From JBHHXG01 sp046756985 (lineage in GTDB: Bacteria > Pseudomonadota > Zetaproteobacteria > Mariprofundales > Mariprofundaceae): 24,148 nt of DNA. The stretch lies in contig JBHHXG010000022.1 in the NCBI GenBank assembly GCA_046756985.1, forward strand, positions 1-24,148. Reading direction: 5' to 3'. Under the pieces are notes generated by a model, which had not been told where the DNA came from, did not search any database, and saw nothing but the letters and a program-made list of their open reading frames with translations. The position numbers and the translations under genes are program-made. This document shows, piece by piece, positions 7,588 to 15,805 of the stretch; the stretch's first letter is position 1; each line of letters opens with the position of its first letter.

Positions 7588-7600
7588 GACATCCGGCGTG

Positions 7601-8458
7601 TTATTCAATGACGACGATGGCATTGTCGTAGCCATTATTGCGAAGTGAAATCACGACCTGTTCGATTTGTTTCACATTGTCAAAGGGGCCGATGCGTACA
7701 CGATAAAGTACAGGCATCAGGTCGCTGATATGGTAAATACGGATATCAGGATAATCCTGCAACAGCACATTCTTAAGTCGCTTTGCATTGTCCTGCGAGG
7801 AGAAGGCCCCAAGCTGGACATACATAACCCCTGCAGGCGCAGGGCTTGCTGCCGCGGGTTTAGGGGGCGCAACAGGCGCAGCCGCAGGAATTGTATGTTG
7901 TACAATGGTCTGTGCCGGCCTACTGGCCAAAGCCTGAACCCGAACCCGTGCCGTGCCCTTATCAACATAGCCAAGGCTGCGCGCAGCAGCATACGACAAA
8001 TCAATCAGGCGATTTTTTACAAACGGGCCGCGGTCGTTGACACGCACAATGACCGAACGTCCGTTTTCCAGATTGGTTACGCGCATCAATGTTGGTAAGG
8101 GCAGTGTTTTGTGAGCTGCCGAGAGTGCGTGCATATCATAGCGCTCGCCATTGGCTGTTTTCTTGCCATGGAAATCACGCCCATACCATGAGGCAATGCC
8201 GGTTCTGTCATATGCAGATGCACTTGATAACGGGTAATACCAACGGCCCGCCACCTGGTAAGGCTTGCCGGTCTTGTAGTGGCCGCCGCTACCCGTTGGC
8301 AGCTTGCCGGCCTTGCCAGACGCCATCTTGGACGATGGTGGGTTGAGTGGAACAGAAACATGCACATTCGGTAGTGGGGAATAGCTGACCCGCGCTTGTG
8401 CGCAGGCTGTGATGACAAAGCAGGCTACAGCTATGACGACGAAACGCATATCTTGCAT
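7601..8458 (-). CDS. rlpA: RlpA-family septal ring lytic transglycosylase lipoprotein with SPOR domain
   Basis: A 285-residue lipoprotein. Residues 1-19 are a type II signal with the lipobox ITAC, C19 being the acylated cysteine. A double-psi beta-barrel (about 85-180) carries SWYGRDFHGKKTANGE, a conserved His (SAAHKTLPL) and VRVNDRGPF, which include the Glu and Asp needed by Pseudomonas RlpA to cleave denuded glycan strands. A Pro/Ala-rich linker leads to a SPOR domain (about 208-285) that binds denuded peptidoglycan at division sites. The gene overlaps mltB by 28 bases with the ATG at 8458; a second ATG at 8449 is nearly as good and would also leave a valid lipoprotein signal. The mltB-rlpA-dacA neighbourhood is typical for this gene. 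Confidence 0.92.
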   Translation of the reverse strand: MQDMRFVVIAVACFVITACAQARVSYSPLPNVHVSVPLNPPSSKMASGKAGKLPTGSGGHYKTGKPYQVAGRWYYPLSSASAYDRTGIASWYGRDFHGKKTANGERYDMHALSAAHKTLPLPTLMRVTNLENGRSVIVRVNDRGPFVKNRLIDLSYAAARSLGYVDKGTARVRVQALASRPAQTIVQHTIPAAAPVAPPKPAAASPAPAGVMYVQLGAFSSQDNAKRLKNVLLQDYPDIRIYHISDLMPVLYRVRIGPFDNVKQIEQVVISLRNNGYDNAIVVIE

Positions 8459-9423
8459 CCGAGTCCGGCGGCCAGTTCGCTGACAGCCATGGCATAATTA
8501 TGAGACCGGTTGTAACGCATGATCACGCGGAAATTATAATGGACGAGGGCGGTACGCTTGCCTTTTTCGGTCTCCATCTCTACCAGTGAGATGCGATCAT
8601 CATCCCGCCAGATATGTGGCAGGCCGGTGTTTCTTACGCTACCGAGTTTGGTCCAAAGTTCGGTGCTTTTTTTGTTCAGCATGACCAGTTTACTGTGATG
8701 GGGTTTCTTCGGCAGCCAATGGGCGACTGGTCGCGATCCATCCCATTTGAAGCGGCTGAAATAATTGGCCACGCTGAAAATAGCATCGTCCGGAGAATTC
8801 CACAGATCACGCCGGCCATCGCCATTGCCATCAACAGCGTAGCTGTGAAAAGAGGAGGGCATGAACTGAGGAATACCGAATGCACCAGCCATGGAGCCTG
8901 TCGGCCTGGCCGGGTCGATTTGTTCCTGCTGACACATTTCCAGAAAGTATCCCAGTTCCTTCTGGAAGAAGGTGGCACGTCTCGGATAACCTGCGGACAG
9001 GGTATAAAGCGCATCCAGCAAACGGTCCCTGCCTGTTCGTTGTCCATACAGCGTTTCCACGCCAATGATGGCGGCAATAATCTCCGGCTGTACGCCATAT
9101 TTCTTATACGCCTTGGCAAAGACACCCCTGTGCTTTTTCAGATACTCGGAGCCAAGCTGAATTCGCTGCTTGTTGACAAAGCTTTTGCGGTAAACACGGT
9201 AAGGCTGCGCTTCATAGGGGCGCTCCATACGCGAAATAATTTCGGGCTGGAATTGCGCCGTGTGCAGACTCTTCCGGATGTATGCGGCATCCAGTTTGAA
9301 TTCAGCTGCCAGTTTGAGGGCCAGGATGTTTTTGTTAACCAAGGGGCGCACTTCGGATGCATGTCCGAATGTTGTGAAGAGTAAGGCAAGGATTGCTGTT
9401 ATTATCATGGCGGGGCGTTCCAT
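8431..9423 (-). CDS. mltB: Lytic murein transglycosylase B (Slt35/MltB family)
   Basis: A 330-residue periplasmic enzyme cleaving the MurNAc-GlcNAc bond with formation of 1,6-anhydroMurNAc. The catalytic glutamate is E123 in AAIIGVETLYG, followed by GAFGIPQFMPSSF and then DGNGDGRRD, the EF-hand-like calcium loop characteristic of Slt35. An N-terminal hydrophobic signal (about 6-21, cleavage near GHA) has no lipobox cysteine, so unlike E. coli MltB this form is probably soluble. The ATG at 9423 is followed by another at 9408 that would give a more usual signal peptide; neither has a good Shine-Dalgarno. It opens the envelope operon, with about 110 bases of non-coding DNA upstream containing a -10-like CATAAT (complement of 9441-9446). 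Confidence 0.93.
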   Translation of the reverse strand: MERPAMIITAILALLFTTFGHASEVRPLVNKNILALKLAAEFKLDAAYIRKSLHTAQFQPEIISRMERPYEAQPYRVYRKSFVNKQRIQLGSEYLKKHRGVFAKAYKKYGVQPEIIAAIIGVETLYGQRTGRDRLLDALYTLSAGYPRRATFFQKELGYFLEMCQQEQIDPARPTGSMAGAFGIPQFMPSSFHSYAVDGNGDGRRDLWNSPDDAIFSVANYFSRFKWDGSRPVAHWLPKKPHHSKLVMLNKKSTELWTKLGSVRNTGLPHIWRDDDRISLVEMETEKGKRTALVHYNFRVIMRYNRSHNYAMAVSELAAGLGCKICVSSS

Positions 9424-9535
9424 GGCGGCGGATGCTAGCGATTATGCAAATGAATCAACAGCGCAAAATCAGGGCGTATTTTACACCTCAAGCAGCCTGA
9501 AAAAAATGTAAATGACGAATAGAAATAAGCTGTGC

Positions 9536-10210
9536 CTAGAAGATAAATTCCCGCTTTTCAGGCAGTCCTTCCATATCCTGTAATAATGTTTCGAAAATGG
9601 CTGTTTTCTGCCAGGTTTTACTAATCCGTTTCATATGCACCAGTGACAATACGGGATTCTGGCCGATAAAGGCAATCATTTGCCCCTGCTTTGCCAGCAG
9701 ACCCTGAATGTGATCGGGTATCTCTTTTAATGCTGCGCCCAGCACAATGACATCAAATGCCTTTTTCATTTCAGGCAGTGTCAGCAAATCATCGGCCTGC
9801 ATGGCATTCACATGCACAACCCCAGCGTTGGTGACACCGTGCGCTTCGAGATTTTGTACCGCCAGATCAGCAAGCTGCTTGTGAATTTCGCAGCTGACCA
9901 CTTCATGCGTGCGCATGGCCAACAGCATGGTCAGATAACCGGTGCCGGTGCCAATCTCCAGTACGCGCTCATCGCCGCTCAACTGAAGATTCTGCAAGAT
10001 ACCGGCCTCTTGCAATGGGCTCAGCATTTCCTGATCGCAGGGAAGGGGAACACGCCCTTCCATATAAGCCAGGCTGCGCACTTCTTCAGGCACATATTCC
10101 TCGCGTGGCATGGTTTCCAGCATATCCAGCAAGTCAGGGTTCAGTACCTTGCAGCAGCGTATCTGATATTCAACCATATTATGGCGCGCAGTCTGAAAAT
10201 CGGTATTCAT
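9536..10210 (-). CDS. Protein-L-isoaspartate O-methyltransferase family protein
   Basis: A 224-residue SAM-dependent methyltransferase. Motif I is VLEIGTGTGYL (83-93). The preceding region (AYMEGRVPLPCDQEMLSP) matches the PIMT layout in which the substrate loop comes before the SAM fold. Canonical PIMTs methylate isoaspartyl residues to allow repair of aged proteins. Here the usual '...PSG/TISQPYIVA' and 'AAPxxVP' signatures are replaced by LPCDQEMLSPLQEA and GAALKEIPDHI. This looks more like the divergent PIMT-related group seen in alpha- and other proteobacteria, and the substrate is uncertain. AAGGGGA precedes the ATG. Non-coding gaps of about 110 bases on both sides suggest it is transcribed on its own. 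Confidence 0.8.
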   Translation of the reverse strand: MNTDFQTARHNMVEYQIRCCKVLNPDLLDMLETMPREEYVPEEVRSLAYMEGRVPLPCDQEMLSPLQEAGILQNLQLSGDERVLEIGTGTGYLTMLLAMRTHEVVSCEIHKQLADLAVQNLEAHGVTNAGVVHVNAMQADDLLTLPEMKKAFDVIVLGAALKEIPDHIQGLLAKQGQMIAFIGQNPVLSLVHMKRISKTWQKTAIFETLLQDMEGLPEKREFIF

Positions 10211-10322
10211 GATATCCCCTTCCCGGTTACTTCGTCTGGCTAGCTAAAGATTGCTACAGAGTATTGCGGATGACAAGTAAGCATTCGCCTGAGCGCGCAC
10301 TGTCATCAGAAGCCGGGGTCTG

Positions 10323-11387
10323 TCATAACAGGCAGTCTGGAGGACCCAGCATTTTAAGCTCCTTGATAATCTGCAACTGACGCTGTGCGGCCGCTGATTG
10401 CAGGACTTGCGTGTTTTTGTGGTCAAGCATCAGTTTCAGTCCAAGCCTGGTATTAGAGCCTTCCCGGATTTTCCAGCATATGCGGCCCTTTACATGCACT
10501 GATCTTTGTTCCAGGCGGAAATCACATATCAGAATATCATCTACATCCCCAGGCAAGCGATCATGATGCGAAAGACCAAGCCCTGTAGCGGAAAAGTCTC
10601 TCAGGCATGCATCCCATTTTGGCCCATGCTCACGATTCAAGGTAAGAGAAATGGGCTCTTTGCACTGTACCCTGATATGCAGCCGTTTATTTTTGGCAAT
10701 TTGCATGATACCGGCTTCATGCCAGCGCACCACATTCCCGCTTGCTCCCTCGGCATACATGCGCAGACACTGTTCCGAATGTGGCAGGCGGACATGGGCA
10801 TAGCGGCGGTGCTCACCAGCAGTGAGAACGCTGTCAAGCTCGTCTGTCCGGGTGACACTTATGACATTATCACGAATGCTGCGTAAGGGAACGCGGGCGA
10901 GAATGGGCAGCTCGTTATAGAAGTTGTAAAATTCAACTTCGCCTTCCTGCTGCCAGGTAAGATATGTCTCATTCAGCATCTGTTCTTTGGAAGCTTCTTG
11001 CAGACGGGATTGCAATCGCCTGAATTTGTCACGCCAATTTGCCTCTACCACCTTTAACAGAGAAGCCTGGGCGCGGTCAAGGTGAAGGAAAATCTTCAGG
11101 AATTCTTTATGACGTCGCGGTTCTGGCAGGGAAAGAATCTGATCTAAGGTGGGCTGCATCAATATCTCTTTTGCATGCAAAAGAGCTGCCTGCATACTAC
11201 TGGGAGTACAGCCTTCCAACTGCATAGCGGCTAATATTTTCAGGCCAGTATCCCGAGGCGATGGTGATATCAGAAATTTAATCAGGCATTGTAAACTGCC
11301 ACCGGAAGCCTTGGGCAGCATCGTAGTCAGGGCGCGCTTAAGTTCGTCTGCGTGAGTGCCTGATATGGCCATGTCTCCAGGTTTCAT
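10323..11387 (-). CDS. PilZ-domain protein with long N-terminal helical region
   Basis: A 354-residue protein ending in a PilZ domain, the c-di-GMP binding fold. RLHIR (R235, R239) is the RxxxR motif and DFSATG (264-269) the D/NxSxxG motif, both intact, followed by the beta-barrel ending in RLGLKLM. The first two-thirds (about 1-215) are mostly helical, with a likely coiled-coil region around 100-150 ('RDKFRRLQSRLQEASKEQ'), and match no family I can name. The frame opens at 11450, but I chose the ATG at 11387: TGGAGG lies eight bases upstream and this avoids a 32-base overlap with the cytochrome gene. It is the last gene of the rlmN-rodZ operon, suggesting c-di-GMP control of pili, shape or envelope; that is inference. 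Confidence 0.82.
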   Translation of the reverse strand: MKPGDMAISGTHADELKRALTTMLPKASGGSLQCLIKFLISPSPRDTGLKILAAMQLEGCTPSSMQAALLHAKEILMQPTLDQILSLPEPRRHKEFLKIFLHLDRAQASLLKVVEANWRDKFRRLQSRLQEASKEQMLNETYLTWQQEGEVEFYNFYNELPILARVPLRSIRDNVISVTRTDELDSVLTAGEHRRYAHVRLPHSEQCLRMYAEGASGNVVRWHEAGIMQIAKNKRLHIRVQCKEPISLTLNREHGPKWDACLRDFSATGLGLSHHDRLPGDVDDILICDFRLEQRSVHVKGRICWKIREGSNTRLGLKLMLDHKNTQVLQSAAAQRQLQIIKELKMLGPPDCLL

Positions 11388-11418
11388 GATGGCTGCCTCC
11401 AGTAATTGTGTGGCTAAT

Positions 11419-12111
11419 CTAACTTTCCAGATCAAGCTCCCTGATTTCATCCTGACTGAAAAACTTTTTGCCGCTAATCATGCTCGAAGCAAGGCCACGC
11501 GTTTCAACAAGGTCATGCAGAGCCAGCGCAGCCAGGTGGACCAGAATGAACAAGGCAATCAACAGAGCATCAATATCATGGATAAGTACCAGCCAAGCTG
11601 GCGGCCAGGTTTCCGGTGGAGCCTGAAAGTGGCCTTCATGGGCGTACGCTGGAGTAGTAGCATTACCTAGCAGATACATTGCAGTGCCGGAAAGCGCCTG
11701 TACAGATGCAAAGATAAAGAAACCCGTATAAGCCATGCCAGCCAGCGGATTGTGTGCGAGATAAAGTGGACAAGCGCCCTTAAAGCCGGAGGCGTAGTAG
11801 CGCAATGTTCGCAGGGCAAGTTCAATTTGTGCCCTGGTATGGGGTAGAACATCTCGCCAGTTATTGGCCTGCCCCGGCCCGGAAAAAAGAAAGATGATGC
11901 GTATCATAAGACCTGCAGCAAGCGCGAAACCGATCATGGCATGCATTGTAATCAGCGTATCTTTGACGGCAGCAGGAAGCTTGAAGACATCTCGCAGATA
12001 CAGAACGCTGCCGAGCACGAGCAGTAAAAGGGTGGCAATAGCATTCCACCAGTGAGTCAGGCGAAGCGTGCTGTCCCATACCTTGACGGACTTGTAAAGC
12101 GGAGGGGTCAC
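11419..12111 (-). CDS. Cytochrome b561-type membrane protein (Ni/Fe-hydrogenase b-subunit-like)
   Basis: A 230-residue inner-membrane dihaem cytochrome of the prokaryotic b561 / Ni_hydr_CYTB type. The N-terminus VWDSTLRLTHWWNA is characteristic. Membrane segments lie at about 22-40, 52-76, 123-147 and 173-200. Candidate haem-ligand histidines are H20, H57, H178 and H192. Such proteins pass electrons between the quinone pool and a partner hydrogenase, c-type cytochrome or periplasmic reductase, but no partner gene is visible here. The start is GTG within GTGA (12108-12111), shared with the rodZ stop, so it is translationally coupled to rodZ. It ends with a charged cytoplasmic tail (about 205-230). 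Confidence 0.88.
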   Translation of the reverse strand: MTPPLYKSVKVWDSTLRLTHWWNAIATLLLLVLGSVLYLRDVFKLPAAVKDTLITMHAMIGFALAAGLMIRIIFLFSGPGQANNWRDVLPHTRAQIELALRTLRYYASGFKGACPLYLAHNPLAGMAYTGFFIFASVQALSGTAMYLLGNATTPAYAHEGHFQAPPETWPPAWLVLIHDIDALLIALFILVHLAALALHDLVETRGLASSMISGKKFFSQDEIRELDLES

Positions 12112-13028
12112 TGTGTGGCGGCATCCACCTGTGACGGCACCAGTCTGTAGTGCCGCAACACTTTGCCGCTTTCGCCCAGCGTTCCCGCTTCGGCATGGAT
12201 GCGGCCATCTACCGAAATCTGCAGGGCGGCAGCGTTGCCACAGGTTACCAGCAGATGACCGGCTGCATTATCGAGGGTAAGGCTCTCGCCCGGCTGCAAA
12301 AGCACCTCCCTGATCAATTCCGGTTCGTCCGGACCTTGCTCGTTGACCCTGAATATTTGCAGCCATGCAGCATCGCCAACAGCTTCAAATAGGTAATGAT
12401 GTAGCATGGACAGATCCGTCGTAATGGCCAGCGATGTAGGCACTGACTGCTCCTCTGCCTGTTCACTGGATTCAGGTTCAGTTTCTGCCTGGGGGGTGTC
12501 AGCAGGCTTAGCTTCTTTATCAGACATTTCGATTACCGGTGGTATAACCGGCGCGGTTACCAACGGTGGCTGCTCAGGAACAACAGCCTGGTATTCCGGT
12601 GTGTCGTCTGATGGGCTGAATATGTTAAACAGAATAAACAGTACGACAAAAACAAGGGCTGCGGTAATCGACCATGTTTTGTTCGGAGCGATAGGCGGGT
12701 CAGGAAAGGTCAGCGGCTTGGTCAGTGCGTATTCACCACTTTTAATGCGCTGGATATCGGCATCCATGTCCAGTCTGAGATAAGATGCATACTGGCGAAG
12801 GAAACCCTGTGCATAGACTTCTCCTGGCATGTCTTCCCATCTGCCGGACTCAAGCGCCTGAACATAGACCTTGCGTAGATTCAGTCCGGAAACAACATCC
12901 TCCAGACTATGACCCTGTTCTTCTCTGGCTGTACTCAGGCGCTTGCCAAGTTCGATAAGCAATGCTTCACGGTTTTTGGCCTCCGCTGCTACAGACGCTT
13001 CTGCCTTATACTGGCTCTCTTCATTCAT
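12108..13028 (-). CDS. rodZ: RodZ-like HTH/membrane morphogenesis protein
   Basis: A 306-residue protein with RodZ architecture. A cytoplasmic helix-turn-helix (about 24-95, 'LGKRLSTAREEQGHSLEDVV...QALESGRWEDMPGEVY') is followed by a single membrane span (about 119-137), a Pro/Glu-rich periplasmic linker (about 140-200) and a C-terminal beta domain (DUF4115-like, about 205-300) containing the EPGESLTL-type segment as QPGESLTLDNA. In E. coli RodZ links MreB filaments to the elongation machinery and sets rod shape. The gene overlaps pilW by eight bases upstream and the cytochrome gene by four downstream. The pilW-rodZ order is conserved in gammaproteobacteria, where ispG usually follows; here it is replaced by cytochrome and PilZ genes. 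Confidence 0.9.
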   Translation of the reverse strand: MNEESQYKAEASVAAEAKNREALLIELGKRLSTAREEQGHSLEDVVSGLNLRKVYVQALESGRWEDMPGEVYAQGFLRQYASYLRLDMDADIQRIKSGEYALTKPLTFPDPPIAPNKTWSITAALVFVVLFILFNIFSPSDDTPEYQAVVPEQPPLVTAPVIPPVIEMSDKEAKPADTPQAETEPESSEQAEEQSVPTSLAITTDLSMLHHYLFEAVGDAAWLQIFRVNEQGPDEPELIREVLLQPGESLTLDNAAGHLLVTCGNAAALQISVDGRIHAEAGTLGESGKVLRHYRLVPSQVDAATQ

Positions 13029-13797
13029 TGCGGTTCAGACGGTCAAGCTCATCTGCTGCCCAAGCCTTGTCCAGCGGATCCTTGGCATGCTCACGGAATG
13101 TTTCAAGCTGTTTGCGCGCCGTCCCAAGATTTCCATGTTTCTTCAACAGTGCCAACAGCCCCTGTAGGATGCCACGGTTGTCCGGATGCTTGCGTAGCAG
13201 CGTTTCGTACAGGGCTTGAGCGTAATGGGGACGGTTGTAACGGAGATAGGCCTCGGCTTCCTTGATGCGCGACAGGTTTTGGGTGCGATTCAGCAGCGTC
13301 GCCTGCCGGTAGGCGGCAATGGCATCGTTAAACCGGCCCTGTTCAAGCAGCGCATCTCCCAGGTTGATATAGGCAATCTCCGGATTCGGGTAACGTGGAT
13401 CGTCCAGTGCGGTGCGAAACTGTGACTCTGCTTCCTGATAGCGTTTCAGCTGCAGCAGCAGACTGCCGTAATTGTTATGCGTGGAGGAACGGGAAGATGC
13501 CTGCAACGATTTTTTGTAAAAGCTTTCCGCTTTCTCGAGATCGCCGCGCAGACGCCATGCATGGGCCAGCGCATCCAGCACTTCCGGCTGACCGGGTTGT
13601 AGCTCGTTGGATTGCAATAATTCGTCGAAGGCCTTTGGCAGTTGACCGTTGTGCAGGGCGTTCAGACCCATTTGATAATGCAAGTTAGCCAGCTTGGACT
13701 GCTTTTCAGGCTCATATTTTTTAGCCGGCTGACATGCACTCAGCAGCAGGCTGACCAATAAAACCACCAGCAACTGGAACATCAATGCCCGGTTCAT
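13021..13797 (-). CDS. pilW: PilW/PilF-type TPR lipoprotein for type IV pilus assembly
   Basis: A 258-residue outer-membrane lipoprotein candidate. The signal peptide ends in the lipobox LLSAC (C22). The rest is a run of tetratricopeptide repeats from about residue 38 to 250, for example LHYQMGLNALHNGQLPKA, NNYGSLLLQLKRYQEA and AYINLGDALLEQGRFNDA. PilW/PilF helps the PilQ secretin assemble in the outer membrane. The assignment rests on repeats, lipobox, length and position between rlmN and rodZ; a TPR protein without context could be many things. Its ATG shares four bases with the mtnP stop (13794-13797). Confidence 0.82.
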   Translation of the reverse strand: MNRALMFQLLVVLLVSLLLSACQPAKKYEPEKQSKLANLHYQMGLNALHNGQLPKAFDELLQSNELQPGQPEVLDALAHAWRLRGDLEKAESFYKKSLQASSRSSTHNNYGSLLLQLKRYQEAESQFRTALDDPRYPNPEIAYINLGDALLEQGRFNDAIAAYRQATLLNRTQNLSRIKEAEAYLRYNRPHYAQALYETLLRKHPDNRGILQGLLALLKKHGNLGTARKQLETFREHAKDPLDKAWAADELDRLNRNE

Positions 13798-14660
13798 AGC
13801 AGTCGCTCCACCAGCGCACGGATAGGACGGATGGAGGCATCATCCTGGCTTTGCAGATCTGTAAACAGACCATGCTCCAGCGCCTTTTGGCAGTCCACGC
13901 CACATGCCTGCAATATGTCACCGGAAGCGAAAAAAGCCTGCAGCATGGCTTGCGCATTCTGAACATTGGTCTGCATGACTTCGATAATCGAGCTCACATT
14001 GACATCCTCTTCTTCCACATGCCAGCAATCGTAATCCGTGGACATCGCTACGGTGGCATAACATAACTCAGCTTCGCGGGCCAGTTTGGCTTCGGGCATG
14101 TTTGTCATGCCAATCACATCCATACCCCAGCTACGGTACATCTCTGATTCAGCCCGTGAGGAAAATTGCGGTCCCTGCATGGCCAGGTATGCGCTACCAT
14201 CATGTACGGTAATACCCGCTTTTTTACATGCCTTGAGAAGCAAGGCACGCATTGTAGCACAAACCGGATCAGCCATGGACACATGGGCCACCACTGGTCC
14301 GTCAAAGAAAGTTGAAGCCCTGCCGCGTGTACGATCCACGAATTGATCTACCAGCACAAAATGCCCTGGCTCGATTTCCTTACGCAGGGAACCCACTGCT
14401 GAAATAGAGATGATTTGCGAAACGCCTGCAAGTTTCAGGGCGTAAATATTCGCCCGGTAATTGATCTGGTGTGGAGGCAGGCTGTGCTTGCGGCTGTGGC
14501 GGGGGAGGAATACCACTTCATGGCCATGGATACGGGCCAGTACAAGCGTATCGGATGGCTTGCCAAAGGGAGTATCGATATTCAGATGATCGAGGACTTC
14601 GATATTTTGCATGGCATACAGACCGCTGCCACCGATGATGCCTGTGCGCACCTGTGTCAT
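13794..14660 (-). CDS. mtnP: S-methyl-5'-thioadenosine phosphorylase
   Basis: A 288-residue purine-nucleoside-phosphorylase-superfamily enzyme that splits methylthioadenosine with phosphate to adenine and 5-methylthioribose-1-phosphate, starting methionine salvage from polyamine and quorum-signal synthesis. It has the GGSGLY phosphate loop at the N-terminus, FLPRHSRKHSLPPHQINYRANI, the AVGSL strand, AMQGPQFSSRAE, GMTNMPEAKLAREAELCYA and STDYDCW. The last distinguishes MTA phosphorylase from guanosine/inosine phosphorylases by keeping Asp at the purine-binding position. The classical RHGxxH loop reads RHSRKH. The gene lies 18 bases after rlmN and is coupled to pilW, an insertion relative to the usual rlmN-pilW order. 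Confidence 0.95.
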   Translation of the reverse strand: MTQVRTGIIGGSGLYAMQNIEVLDHLNIDTPFGKPSDTLVLARIHGHEVVFLPRHSRKHSLPPHQINYRANIYALKLAGVSQIISISAVGSLRKEIEPGHFVLVDQFVDRTRGRASTFFDGPVVAHVSMADPVCATMRALLLKACKKAGITVHDGSAYLAMQGPQFSSRAESEMYRSWGMDVIGMTNMPEAKLAREAELCYATVAMSTDYDCWHVEEEDVNVSSIIEVMQTNVQNAQAMLQAFFASGDILQACGVDCQKALEHGLFTDLQSQDDASIRPIRALVERLL

Positions 14661-14678
14661 GTAATCCCTCCGTGTTGT

Positions 14679-15740
14679 TTACACGCTTGCAACGACAGCC
14701 TTGAGTTGCCCGCAGGCAGCCATAATATCCTGTCCACGCGAGCGCCTTACGGTGGCACGAATACCTTTTTTAATCAAGTCTTTGGCGAATTTGTTCATGT
14801 GTTCCTTTGAAGATCCTGTATAGGGACTTCCGGGATACGGATTAAAGCTGATCAGGTTGATACGTTCCCTGTCGGGATTGACAAAGCGGGCCAGGGCAGC
14901 GAGATCCTCGGTGCGGTCATTGATGTCAGTCAGCATGACATATTCCAGCGTGATATGTCGCTGTTTGCCAAGCGGATAGTTGTTCAGGCACTTTCGCAGC
15001 TGTTTGAGTGGGTATTTAGCGTTAATCGGCACCAGAACATCACGCAGTTCGTCGCTTGCGGCATGCAGGGATATGGCAAGGTTGACCGGGAAAGCTGCCC
15101 CCAGACGCTCGATCTGCGGCACCAGCCCGGAAGTGGATACGGTGATGCGCCGGCGGGAAATATTCAAGCCATCGGGACTGCTGATGAGGGCAATACTGTC
15201 ATGCACGCCCCGTTCATTGGCCATTGGTTCTCCCATGCCCATATAGACGATATGAGTGGCGGTATTACAGAAATTCCGATCCATGGGATCGGACAGCAGA
15301 TCATGCTTGACGGCCAGAATCTGCGCCACAATCTCGCCAGCCGACAGATTGCCTGCAAATCCCTGGGTGCCGGTATAGCAAAAAGGACAATCCAGCACGC
15401 ATCCAAGCTGCGATGAGATGCAGACCGTACCGCGGCTGGCCTCCGGTATGAAAACCGTTTCAATGCTCTTTCCTGACGATTGCAGGGTAAACAGATATTT
15501 TCTTGTGCCGTCGGAAGATACCTGTTTGCGCAACAGTAATATGGGCTGGCATTGCAGCTTCTCAAGCAGCAGTTCACGCAGTCGGGCCGGGATGTTCAGC
15601 ATCTCGGCCGGATTAACAATACCTTTGTTACGCCACTGTATGATCTGTCTGGCACGATAACGCGGCTGTTGCCAGTTCATCAGATATGCTTCCAGATCAG
15701 CAAGCGATATGCCAGATAGCTGGGGATGATGTTCAGTCAT
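14679..15740 (-). CDS. rlmN: 23S rRNA A2503 / tRNA A37 C2-methyltransferase (radical SAM)
   Basis: A 353-residue radical SAM enzyme that methylates C2 of A2503 in 23S rRNA and A37 of some tRNAs. The 4Fe-4S cluster motif is GCVLDCPFC (C114, C118, C121, CxxxCxxC). The second catalytic cysteine, which carries the methyl group and resolves the covalent intermediate, is C343 in the C-terminal MAACGQL. NLAISLHA, the RHITLEYV segment and NLISFNPYPGSPY are also diagnostic. A GTG at 15746 would add two residues in frame; I chose the ATG at 15740. Neither has an obvious Shine-Dalgarno. It is the first gene of the minus-strand rlmN-mtnP-pilW-rodZ unit and diverges from the ATP-grasp gene across a 65-base gap. 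Confidence 0.95.
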   Translation of the reverse strand: MTEHHPQLSGISLADLEAYLMNWQQPRYRARQIIQWRNKGIVNPAEMLNIPARLRELLLEKLQCQPILLLRKQVSSDGTRKYLFTLQSSGKSIETVFIPEASRGTVCISSQLGCVLDCPFCYTGTQGFAGNLSAGEIVAQILAVKHDLLSDPMDRNFCNTATHIVYMGMGEPMANERGVHDSIALISSPDGLNISRRRITVSTSGLVPQIERLGAAFPVNLAISLHAASDELRDVLVPINAKYPLKQLRKCLNNYPLGKQRHITLEYVMLTDINDRTEDLAALARFVNPDRERINLISFNPYPGSPYTGSSKEHMNKFAKDLIKKGIRATVRRSRGQDIMAACGQLKAVVASV

Positions 15741-15805
15741 GTCCACATGCTACCGACAATGTGGATGATCAGGTAGGCGCTTGAGTGGACAAGGTATGAT
15801 GCCTA

